In this document: one piece after another, positions 1-11,662 of the stretch
Layout: each line of letters starts with the position of its first letter
How positions within the stretch are numbered: the first letter of the stretch is position 1
Assembly (NCBI GenBank): GCA_001513495.1
Contig: LFTN01000106.1
Location: 1-32,018, forward strand
DNA length: 32,018 bases
Reading direction: 5' to 3'
DNA from: Clostridiales bacterium DTU087
Lineage (GTDB): Bacteria; Bacillota; Limnochordia; DTU087
Notes under the pieces: model-generated
The model's database searches: none
The model's input: the letters and a program-made list of their open reading frames with translations, nothing else
What the model was told of the DNA's origin: nothing
Made by a program: the position numbers and the translations under genes

Positions 1-53
1 CAGCGGCGATGGTACTGCCGGGGTGACCCGGTGGGAGAGTAGCTCGTCGCCAG
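1..53 (+). rRNA. rrf: 5S ribosomal RNA, 3' end (truncated by window start)
   Basis: cagcggcgatggtactgccggggtgacccggtgggagagtagctcgtcgccag matches the conserved 3' portion of bacterial 5S rRNA and is followed directly by a tRNA. Confidence 0.9.
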
Positions 54-64
54 ATACCTTTCGC

Positions 65-139
65 TCCTCGGTAGCTCAATGGTAGAGCACCCGGCTGTTA
101 ACCGGGTGGTTGTTGGTTCGAGTCCAACCCGGGGAGCCA
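65..139 (+). tRNA. tRNA-Asn (anticodon GTT), CCA encoded
   Basis: Cloverleaf readable: acceptor TCCTCGG/CCGGGGA, anticodon loop ctGTTaa, T-arm ggTTCGAgtcc, 3' CCA. Confidence 0.96.
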
Positions 140-488
140 TTTATTTTACTACCTTATTGGTTTCTTCCTGCTTGTCGTCCATAATATCTAGCTGCTCATT
201 TTTTCCTCTTTGTTTTGTCGTTCCCTTATACGTCACCTGCCCGCTTTCCTCTACCGCAGTGTCCTGCTCTCCGCCTGAGGTCGGAGACAAAATCCTTCTT
301 TAGTCGACTTCGCCAAGACTGGCTACCCATATATACTTAATATAAGTACCCTTTAGCTAAGAACCATTGCTGGAAGGCCATAGGCCCTAGCGCTGTTTGC
401 CGCTGCGGGCTGCAGCCTACGGCATCTGCAGGTGTTAGACCGCTGTGGACCGAATACAGCTACAGGGTTGTGCGGGGAGGTACCGATT

Positions 489-1214
489 GTGGAAGGTATG
501 CGGATATGGGCTATAATTGCTATAGCTCTGGGCTGCGGACTGCTGCTCGATGCTTTGGGCATGGTGGAATTGAGCTTCGGCAGATTGATAGTCATCTACT
601 GGCCAGCCTTGCTGGTGGTGTGGGGAGCTCAAAAGGCAGCTAGGGTCATGCGGAATACTCGGATGGGTAGAAGGGCATCGATCAGATCGAAAATCGGGCC
701 GGTGCTGCTCATGTCACTGGGAGTGCTGTTGGTCGCCCATAACTTAGGCTGGCTCAGCAGAGCCGATTTTTCTTTCTGGAGGCTGGGAACCGCCTTCTTG
801 CTCATTTATCTGGGAGTTGGATGGCTGGACAGCAGACCCAAAGATAAGCAGGTGATCTCCTCATTGGTGGGGGAGCTCCACTATGGAGAGAGCCCCTTTC
901 CTCTAGATGACACCTGGTATGATCTCAAGGCTGGGGAGTTGCGGCTGGATCTGACCCAGGCCGTAGTTCCTAACCGAGAGGTATTGCTGGATTTTACCCT
1001 GGGTACGGGAGAAATCGAGGTGCTGGTTCCCACTGATCTGCCGGTTTCGGTCCAAGCCCATACTGGCGTGGGTGATCTTACCATCTTCGATGTCCAAGCC
1101 AGTGGAATCAGCCGGGACATCGCTTGGACCAGCCCCGACTATGCCCAAGCCACCCGGCGGGTGAAGATGTTTCTTGAAATCAAGGTGGGGGATGTTGTGA
1201 TCCGGCATGTTTAA
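489..1214 (+). CDS. LiaF-like membrane protein (cell-wall-active antibiotic response type)
   Basis: GTG start at 489 with GGAGG 8 nt upstream; N-terminal TM helices and C-terminal beta-rich domain (GELHYGE...LRLDLTQA...IGxGEIEVLVP...); overlaps a downstream histidine kinase and response regulator, as in lia operons. Confidence 0.75.
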   Translation: MEGMRIWAIIAIALGCGLLLDALGMVELSFGRLIVIYWPALLVVWGAQKAARVMRNTRMGRRASIRSKIGPVLLMSLGVLLVAHNLGWLSRADFSFWRLGTAFLLIYLGVGWLDSRPKDKQVISSLVGELHYGESPFPLDDTWYDLKAGELRLDLTQAVVPNREVLLDFTLGTGEIEVLVPTDLPVSVQAHTGVGDLTIFDVQASGISRDIAWTSPDYAQATRRVKMFLEIKVGDVVIRHV

Positions 1215-2250
1215 TAGACTGCACGGACATACGGCACTTAAAGCTGGGCTCACCGGAGGAGCTGCCGCCGCGGCTGTAGTTCTTGTCGCTTTCCTGATGC
1301 TGCTGTACTACGGAGATTCTTACCCCGATTGGCTCCTCAATCCCCTGGTGTGGGCAGGGCTTCTGGCGCTGGGAACAGCAGCTGGTCTTGTAATGGGCCT
1401 GTGGCTTGAACATGAAGCCGGCCGGGCCCTGCGGAAGGATTTGGATGAGATCCGATACGGAGTGCGGATACTCACAGAGGGGAATTTGAATTATCGCTGG
1501 CAAGAGTGGGGTGTTCGCTCAACGGATCAGCTGCGGCGTCAGCTCAACCGGATGGCTGCCCAGTGGCAGGATCAGACCCGCCGCTTGCAGAGATTGGCTG
1601 ATGAAAAGGAGCAGCTGGTTTCCCAGGCAAGGGATGCAGGGATGCTGGCAGAAAGGCAGCGCCTGGCCCGGGAACTCCATGATGCCGTCAGCCAGCAGCT
1701 CTTTGCCCTGACCATGACTGCCGCTGCAGCCAGGCGGCAGCTTCACTCCAATCCAGCCCAGGTGGAGGTAAGCTTGCAGCGCCTAGAAGACGCGGCTCAG
1801 CAGGCACAGAAGGAAATGAGGGCGTTGCTTCTGCAGCTGCGCCCAGTGGAACTCACCGAAGAGCCTCTGGCCAGTGCCATAGAGTCACTGGTATCTGAGA
1901 TAGAAGCCCGGGGGCTGTTGGCTTGCCGTGCCGAACTCGATCCCGATCTGGAGCTCAGTCCGTCAACAGCAGCCAATCTACTGCGCATATTCCAAGAGGC
2001 TGTTACCAATACACTGCGCCACGGGCAGGCCAAGAATCTAGAGGTCCGCCTTTTTCAGGAGGCGGATACGATTCGCTTAGTGATCGTCGATGATGGAGTC
2101 GGATTTGATCTAGAGGAAGCTCGAAAGCGGAAGGTTTCCCTGGGGATCACTGCTATGCAGGAGCGGGCACAGGAATGCGGCGGACAAGTCAAGATAGTAT
2201 CGGTTCCCGGCTGGGGCACAAGAATCAGTGTGCAAGTGCCTAGATTGTGA
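1207..2250 (+). CDS. LiaS/NarX-family sensor histidine kinase (HisKA_3 + HATPase_c)
   Basis: Two N-terminal TM segments, H-box AERQRLARELHDAVSQQLFALTM, C-terminal N/G boxes (FQEAVTNTLRHG, DDGVGFD, LGITAMQERA). Confidence 0.93.
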   Translation: MFNRLHGHTALKAGLTGGAAAAAVVLVAFLMLLYYGDSYPDWLLNPLVWAGLLALGTAAGLVMGLWLEHEAGRALRKDLDEIRYGVRILTEGNLNYRWQEWGVRSTDQLRRQLNRMAAQWQDQTRRLQRLADEKEQLVSQARDAGMLAERQRLARELHDAVSQQLFALTMTAAAARRQLHSNPAQVEVSLQRLEDAAQQAQKEMRALLLQLRPVELTEEPLASAIESLVSEIEARGLLACRAELDPDLELSPSTAANLLRIFQEAVTNTLRHGQAKNLEVRLFQEADTIRLVIVDDGVGFDLEEARKRKVSLGITAMQERAQECGGQVKIVSVPGWGTRISVQVPRL

Positions 2251-2275
2251 TCATCGAAGGGGGAGGAGTCGTTCT

Positions 2276-2911
2276 GTGGCCAAAGACAAGATCCGGGTAC
2301 TGGTGGTAGATGATCATGAGATGGTGCGCTTGGGGCTTGTCAGTTACTTAGAGACTGAGCCGTCAATTGAAGTGGTAGGTCAAGAGGCAGATGGTGCAGC
2401 TGCTGTTGAGTCAGCTGCCAAGCTGAAACCAGATGTGATTTTGATGGACCTAGTCATGGATGGAGTAGATGGCATCCAGGCTGCCAAGGCTATCTTGAGC
2501 CATAGTCCCCAGGCAAAGGTGATCGCTCTCACCAGCTTCGCCGACGATGAACTGATCTATCAGGTGTTGGCGGCAGGGGCAGCCGGTTATCTGCTCAAGA
2601 CAGCAACGGCTGCCGAAATCACGCAAGCTATTCTCAGTGTTGCTCAAGGCCAAACGGTTTTTGATCCCCATATCACCAAAAAGCTGATAGAAAGCCGGCA
2701 GGCAGAGACTGCCCTGCATCTACGCCTTACAGAACGGGAGCGGGAAGTGCTGACACTGATTGCCGCCGGTCAAAGCAATCAGGAAATAGCCGACAATCTC
2801 CACATCGGCATCAAGACGGTGAAAACCCATGTAAGCAATATCCTCGGCAAGCTGGAAGTCTCCGACCGCACCCAAGCGGCAGTTTACGCTCACCGCCATG
2901 GACTGGTGTGA
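2276..2911 (+). CDS. LiaR/NarL-family response regulator (REC + LuxR HTH)
   Basis: GTG start at 2276 with GGAGG upstream; VLVVDDHEMVRLGL...VILMDLVMDG; LTEREREVLTLIAAGQSNQEIADNLHIGIKTVKTHVSNILGKL. Confidence 0.95.
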   Translation: MAKDKIRVLVVDDHEMVRLGLVSYLETEPSIEVVGQEADGAAAVESAAKLKPDVILMDLVMDGVDGIQAAKAILSHSPQAKVIALTSFADDELIYQVLAAGAAGYLLKTATAAEITQAILSVAQGQTVFDPHITKKLIESRQAETALHLRLTEREREVLTLIAAGQSNQEIADNLHIGIKTVKTHVSNILGKLEVSDRTQAAVYAHRHGLV

Positions 2912-2997
2912 CTAAACACCGGCTCTCCTTGTCCGAACATCCTTGGCTGCCGCTGCACACTCTGCTTTTGCACCAGAGTAAGTACGGAGGTCAAAGT

Positions 2998-3138
2998 ATG
3001 TCCATTGAAGTACCATGTCTTTACTGGGTATATTTAACCTTTACTGTCGGCATAGTGATCGTGAAGGCTATGCGGTGTGATGCTGACTTTGGCGGTGTAT
3101 TGGCGGGAATCTTAGTGTTGGGATTGATGCCCGCTTAG
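2998..3138 (+). CDS. Small two-TM hydrophobic protein upstream of the ATP synthase operon (frame continues past a TAG to 3228)
   Basis: ATG at 2998 preceded by acGGAGGtcaaagt; 46-aa hydrophobic product MSIEVPCLYWVYLTFTVGIVIVKAMRCDADFGGVLAGILVLGLMPA. Confidence 0.45.
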   Translation: MSIEVPCLYWVYLTFTVGIVIVKAMRCDADFGGVLAGILVLGLMPA

Positions 3139-3257
3139 GAGATTCTCATTTCCATAAACTTGCGCTATCTGGGGATTCAAGGTAAAATCAAAACTGCAGT
3201 GGGATATTTGCCCGGTCTGTCGTCATGAGAGCGGGTCTTGAATTGGGGGACACCATC

Positions 3258-3494
3258 TTGGGTAAGCAGCCCCGTAAGGATCATCAGCTCAAGACAAGCG
3301 ATACTTTGCGTGCCTTAGCCTACTTTTCCCAGATAGGGATAACCATGGCGGCATCGGTGTTGATTGGGGTCTTGTTGGGTAGATATCTAGATATATTGCT
3401 GGGCACGGCACCCTGGCTGGGGCTAGTCTTTTCATTATTGGGCGCAGGAGCTGCCATCAAGTTGATGTTCAGTTTCTCCAATTCTGATCGGTGA
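3258..3494 (+). CDS. atpZ: AtpZ/AtpI-like small membrane protein of the F-type ATPase operon
   Basis: TTG at 3258 has GGGGGA 7 nt upstream; an in-frame ATG at 3225 is the longer alternative. Two-TM protein typical of AtpZ (ASVLIGVLLGRYLDILLGTAPWLGLVFSLLGAGAAIKLMF). Confidence 0.7.
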   Translation: MGKQPRKDHQLKTSDTLRALAYFSQIGITMAASVLIGVLLGRYLDILLGTAPWLGLVFSLLGAGAAIKLMFSFSNSDR

Positions 3495-3509
3495 TTGGAG
3501 AGGAGTACC

Positions 3510-3881
3510 GTGAGGCTGTCTGATTTAGCAAAGCGAATGGTTTTTACAGTGCTGACCATAGCACTGATATGTGTCTTGGTTTCAGCCATCTATTACCGCT
3601 CTCTTAAATTTCTTCCATTTGCCCTTGGAGTCTTGATCGGCTCAGCAGTAAGTATCGCTAAGGTTTTCCTTTTGGAACGCGGTATTGACAAAGCACTGAC
3701 AATGGACCAAAAACGTGCCGTCAGCTATCTTGGCCTCAACCATATCTCTAGGCTGCTGGTTACCGGGGCTGCCCTATTTCTAGGTGCCGTTGTGCCGCAG
3801 ATTAGTATGTGGGGAGTGGCGGCTGGCGTTCTAGCCTTTCAGGCTGCCACCTTTAACATTAAATTCACGTTGAAGAGTTGA
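3510..3881 (+). CDS. atpI: ATP synthase subunit I
   Basis: Four-TM protein directly before atpB; GTG at 3510 (or upstream start 3495) after ggagaggag. Confidence 0.75.
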   Translation: MRLSDLAKRMVFTVLTIALICVLVSAIYYRSLKFLPFALGVLIGSAVSIAKVFLLERGIDKALTMDQKRAVSYLGLNHISRLLVTGAALFLGAVVPQISMWGVAAGVLAFQAATFNIKFTLKS

Positions 3882-3915
3882 CTATGGTAAGAGCAGCACA
3901 GGTGGTGACTAGCTT

Positions 3916-4602
3916 GTGAATATCGGTGCGAAAACTCTTTGGGTACTAAATATTGCAGGGACTGAGATTTGGATAACAGAGACGATTGTCAACACCTGGA
4001 TTATTATGTTGTTTCTGTTGGTGCTTGCTCTTGTCGTCCGGATCAGACTCCGCAGGTTTGAGGAAATCCCGACAGGTTTCCAGAACCTGATCGAAGCTGC
4101 CGTGGAAGCCTTCGACAACTTCGCTGCAAGTACCTTAGGTGAGAGGTTTTCATATCTATTCCCGTGGTTTTTCATGGCCTTCGCCTTTATTCTGTCGAGT
4201 AGTGTGTTCAGTATAGTCGGATTGAGGGCTCCGACCGCCGATTGGACAACCACGGCCGCCCTTGCTTTTGCCACCTTTGTGTTCATGTTCGTGTTGGGAG
4301 TCTGGTACCGCAGAGGTACCTATCTTAAGGGTTTCTTTGATCCGCACCCCATCTTCTTTCCCATGAATGTTCTGGGAGAATTAGCTAAGCCTGTCGCTCT
4401 CAGTTTCCGTCTGTTTGGCAACATGCTGTCTGGGACGATCATCCTAACTCTTTACTATGCATTGACGCCGTTTTTTGTCCAGTTTGGTCCACCGGCACTG
4501 CTGCATGGATTCTTTGATGTACTGTTTGGCGGCCTGCAAACTTACATTTTTGTGATTATCAGCCTCATGTACATCAAGATTGCCGCAGACAGCGACTGGT
4601 GA
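3916..4602 (+). CDS. atpB: F0F1 ATP synthase subunit a
   Basis: Conserved SFRLFGNMLSG with essential Arg; operon position. A GTG at about that position opens the ORF. Confidence 0.96.
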   Translation: MNIGAKTLWVLNIAGTEIWITETIVNTWIIMLFLLVLALVVRIRLRRFEEIPTGFQNLIEAAVEAFDNFAASTLGERFSYLFPWFFMAFAFILSSSVFSIVGLRAPTADWTTTAALAFATFVFMFVLGVWYRRGTYLKGFFDPHPIFFPMNVLGELAKPVALSFRLFGNMLSGTIILTLYYALTPFFVQFGPPALLHGFFDVLFGGLQTYIFVIISLMYIKIAADSDW

Positions 4603-4648
4603 CTATTGCAAATAAAGAAGAGCGGAAAACGATTGGAGGAATCAGTCT

Positions 4649-4921
4649 ATGGAAAGCTTAGGAATTGCCGTTGGTCTAGTGCACATTGCAGCTGCTATTG
4701 CGCTTCTTAACGGACTGCTCACCACATTTGGTCAGTCAAGGATCGCCAGCCAGGCAATCGAGTCCATCGCAAGACAGCCTGAGGCAGCAGATAGTATCAG
4801 GCCTGTTATGTTTGTCGGTTTGGCTTTTGCAGAGACGTCCGGTATCTACGGCCTTTTGATAGCTATCATCATGCTGTACGCTAACCCCCTGATGGATGCC
4901 CTATTTAACCTCATACGGTGA
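4649..4921 (+). CDS. atpE: F0F1 ATP synthase subunit c, Na+-type ligand set, divergent helix 1
   Basis: Two-helix hairpin with ARQPEA loop and AETSGIYGLLIAIIMLYANP; GGAGG upstream (ttggaggaatcagtct). Confidence 0.95.
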   Translation: MESLGIAVGLVHIAAAIALLNGLLTTFGQSRIASQAIESIARQPEAADSIRPVMFVGLAFAETSGIYGLLIAIIMLYANPLMDALFNLIR

Positions 4922-4973
4922 GCCAGGCCTGTTCCGATTGGTATGAGACGGCAGGAAAGGGGGCCGCTGGGAT

Positions 4974-5512
4974 TTGCAGGACATGCTGTTTTCAGCTCAG
5001 GCTTTGCCTGCAGCACGGGTTTTTGCCCTGGATTCACAGACCCTGATCAGCATAGGTATCCAACTATTTAACGCGGCTGTTTTGGCCGCTGGTTTGGGTT
5101 TCATGCTCTATAATCCAGTAAAAGACTTCATGCGCAAGCGGACCGAGAGAATCCAGGCCGAGAAAGACGAAGCAGAGTCAGTGCTGGCTAAAGCCAACAG
5201 CCTGATAGCTGAGTATGATGCAAAGTTAAGAGACATAGATAGAGAACGGGTACAGATCCTGGAAGCTGCGCGTCTTGAGGCCGCCCATGAAAGTAAAATA
5301 CTTCTAGCCGAAGCCAAGCGAGAAGCTGATAGAATCCGGGAGCGATCACTGGAAGCTGTCGCTGAATACAAGAGACGTCTTGGGGAAGAGACACGCCTTT
5401 ACATAGTTGAGATTGCTGCTTTAATGGCTCAAAACTACGTTGCCCAAACCATTGATGATGAGACTCAAGACAAGCTCTTCGAAGAAGCCTTAGCGGAGCT
5501 GGAGGATGCACA

Positions 5513-5525
<13 letters not shown>
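4974..5525 (+). CDS. atpF: F0F1 ATP synthase subunit b
   Basis: N-terminal TM and long charged helix; position between atpE and atpH; overlaps atpH. Confidence 0.93.
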
Positions 5526-7560
<2,035 letters not shown>

Positions 7561-7572
7561 GGAGGTACCGGT

Positions 7573-8430
7573 GTGAGTTCGCTGCGGGATATCAAAAAGA
7601 GAATAAGCAATGTCGGGACAACGCAGCAGATCGTCAAAGCCATGTACATGATCGCCTCCACCAAACTGCACAAGGCCAGGGCGCAGCTGGAAGGGGTACG
7701 CCCCATCTACCGGGAGCTTCAACGGGTGGTCAAGGATGTCGGCGAGAAGCAGCAGGCGAGAAAACACATTTTCTATCAGGAGCGGGAAGTAAAGAACTCC
7801 CTATATATCATATTGACCAGTGATCGGGGCTTTTCTGGAAGCTATAGTGCCAGTATCTTGGCCAAGGCTTTGGAGCACATGGAGGCAGGGAGGCAGGAGA
7901 AGATCCTGGTGGTGGGTGCCAAAGGGCATCAGTTTTTCAGGCAGCGGGGCCGGAATATCATCCGCACCATTACTAATCTGCCCGATGCGCAGGTGTATTA
8001 CGGCTCTGAGAGTATTGCCAATTGGGCCATCGACCTCTATCTCTCCGGAGAGGTGGAAGAGGTGTACATTGTCTATACCCGCTTCGAGACCGTCTTGCAC
8101 TACGTACCTTGTGTAGACAGGCTGCTGCCCGTAGACATCAGCGGTGTAGAGATAGATGAAGCCGGCAGCATCAAGTACGAACCCGATGTCACTGCCTTTA
8201 TCGATCACACCATACCCCTGTATATGCATATGAGCTTATTTAGAGCGTTTTCCGAATCCCACACCAGCGAAGAAGCCGCCCGGATGGTCAATATGGATAC
8301 CGCCGGCAAAAACGCTGACGAGATGATCAGGGACTTGACCCGTATGTATAACCGCAGACGCCAGGCGGCTATTACACAGGAAATCAGTGAGATTGTGGGG
8401 AGTGCAAGCATCCTTAACATTGAGGAATAA
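7573..8430 (+). CDS. atpG: F0F1 ATP synthase subunit gamma
   Basis: N-terminal RDIKKRISNVGTTQQIVKAMYMIA and C-terminal MYNRRRQAAITQEISEIVGSA motifs. Confidence 0.98.
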   Translation: MSSLRDIKKRISNVGTTQQIVKAMYMIASTKLHKARAQLEGVRPIYRELQRVVKDVGEKQQARKHIFYQEREVKNSLYIILTSDRGFSGSYSASILAKALEHMEAGRQEKILVVGAKGHQFFRQRGRNIIRTITNLPDAQVYYGSESIANWAIDLYLSGEVEEVYIVYTRFETVLHYVPCVDRLLPVDISGVEIDEAGSIKYEPDVTAFIDHTIPLYMHMSLFRAFSESHTSEEAARMVNMDTAGKNADEMIRDLTRMYNRRRQAAITQEISEIVGSASILNIEE

Positions 8431-8437
8431 AGGTTAA

Positions 8438-10309
<1,872 letters not shown>

Positions 10310-10313
<4 letters not shown>

Positions 10314-10591
10314 ACAGCGGCGCTTGGCTCATTGCTGTCTGGTCGGGGGAAGGCAAATTGATGATTGCAGCGGCTGCAGCGAATCAAGAGCTTGGCTGGG
10401 CCCCTCAAGGGCAGAGACTCGCTATTGCCGCACTGGGGGCAGACAGCCTCAACCGTCGGACTGGGCTCGTGCCGGACAATGACAGCAACGAATTTCTGCT
10501 GACACTGATCACACTCCACCAAGAAGCGGCCATCGAGATCAACGAGCTCTGTGCGGCCGCAGCCGGGACATCGAATAGCGGGCATGGGCAT
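10310..10591 (-). CDS. Small double zinc-ribbon protein
   Basis: Start at 10591 preceded by AAAAGGAGA; two ribbons CPGC...CDQC and CPQC...CSRC; stop overlaps the convergent atpC stop. Confidence 0.72.
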
Positions 10592-10608
10592 TCTCCTTTT
10601 GAAAAGTC

Positions 10609-10803
10609 TCAGCAATCCAATGATGATAATGCTAGGATGATCACTAGCAACAGCAAGAGTACTAATAACCATCTGAGGCCATATGCGATGGGCTCATAGG
10701 GGGGGTCCAGCTGGCCGATACGGATAAAGTTGCCTCTGTTGCTTTCCATTGAGGTGAGCATATCCATCAACTCCCGTCCCTTGTCATGGGCTCTCTTTCT
10801 CAT
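10609..10803 (-). CDS. Small single-TM protein with hydrophilic N-terminus
   Basis: C-terminal hydrophobic run GLRWLLVLLLLLVIILAL; lies just upstream of the zinc-ribbon ORF on the same strand; internal ATG at 10767 has a GGGAG upstream and may be the true start. Confidence 0.5.
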   Translation of the reverse strand: MRKRAHDKGRELMDMLTSMESNRGNFIRIGQLDPPYEPIAYGLRWLLVLLLLLVIILALSSLDC

Positions 10804-10901
10804 TCAATAACGCTCGAGTTAATTTGCAGCGGCTGAGCCTGGAAGTCTTCTGCGATGGGTTTGAACGCGTCTTGGATACGATTCGAATATGAAAGATGGG
10901 G

Positions 10902-10930
10902 AGAGGTGGCTGAAGCGATCAGCCACCTCT
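10902..10930 (-). terminator. Hairpin downstream of the TasA-like gene, possible terminator
   Basis: Perfect 10-bp stem AGAGGTGGCT/AGCCACCTCT, 9-nt loop; U-tract is weak on the minus strand. Confidence 0.5.
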
Positions 10931-10952
10931 AGGCGTCTCAGGCCTTCACAGC

Positions 10953-11414
10953 TTAAGCTTCTACAGCGACAAACACAAGGTCGAATTCAATTGCCATGCC
11001 CTGGATCAGGTCGGTGGCGTTTGAGGGAGGTAGCGTAATGCTGAACTCTACATCCTCATTGGCACTAGCGGCTAGCAGGCGGCCTGCCGGCGGCTGCTGT
11101 ATCAGGCCGGCCAGTGAACCGGTGTACAACTGTACAGGGGTGCCAAGGGGGTCAGCTGTAACGGTAATCTCCAGTCTCTCTGCCAGCAAGCGGGCATCCT
11201 GGGGCGTTCCACCAACTGCTGCATACCAATCAGCTGATACAAAGTAGTTGATGTCAACGGGAGACGTGTTTTCGATGTTGATTGTGTCTGAAGCGGTAGA
11301 GCCTCCGACCCAGTCGGTGTCAGTAAATATCGCGACAGTTGGGTTTACAACAATACTCACTTGCGCGATACCAATGGTATTATCTTCATTTAGGGCCTGA
11401 AAGGTGAACGGCAT
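10953..11414 (-). CDS. TasA/camelysin-like beta-sandwich protein without signal peptide
   Basis: Strong RBS aaaggaggttacagg before ATG at 11414. Pattern INIENTSPVDINYFVSADW...LAERLEITVTADP...LYTGSLAGLI...DVEFSITLPP...QGMAIEFDLVFVAVEA resembles TasA/CalY-family repeats. Confidence 0.6.
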   Translation of the reverse strand: MPFTFQALNEDNTIGIAQVSIVVNPTVAIFTDTDWVGGSTASDTINIENTSPVDINYFVSADWYAAVGGTPQDARLLAERLEITVTADPLGTPVQLYTGSLAGLIQQPPAGRLLAASANEDVEFSITLPPSNATDLIQGMAIEFDLVFVAVEA

Positions 11415-11590
11415 CCTGTAACCTCCTTTGTGTTGTTGTTTCGGTATACGCTATGCGGCAAAATTTACAGTGGTTCACCCTGAAAGCTGAAAACAGTCTT
11501 AACCTCCCAAGAAAAACCCGTGTTCTAGGAGATGGCAATTAGCCATCCATTTGGGGATCAAGAGCTTGGGAACTGACTCTTCATAAATAG

Positions 11591-11618
11591 TTGTAACGGC
11601 AGATAGCTGTGGTAAAAT
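11591..11618 (+). promoter_or_regulatory. Predicted sigma-A promoter for ychF
   Basis: TTGTAA - 16 nt - TAAAAT. Confidence 0.5.
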
Positions 11619-11662
11619 AGAAACGTTGCACTAAATCCAGTTGATGATCTCGGAGGGTCTGT

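Noticed and set aside
79-303. ORF MVEHPAVNRVVVGSSPTRG...
   Set aside because: Starts inside tRNA-Asn; no family resemblance or RBS. Treated as chance.
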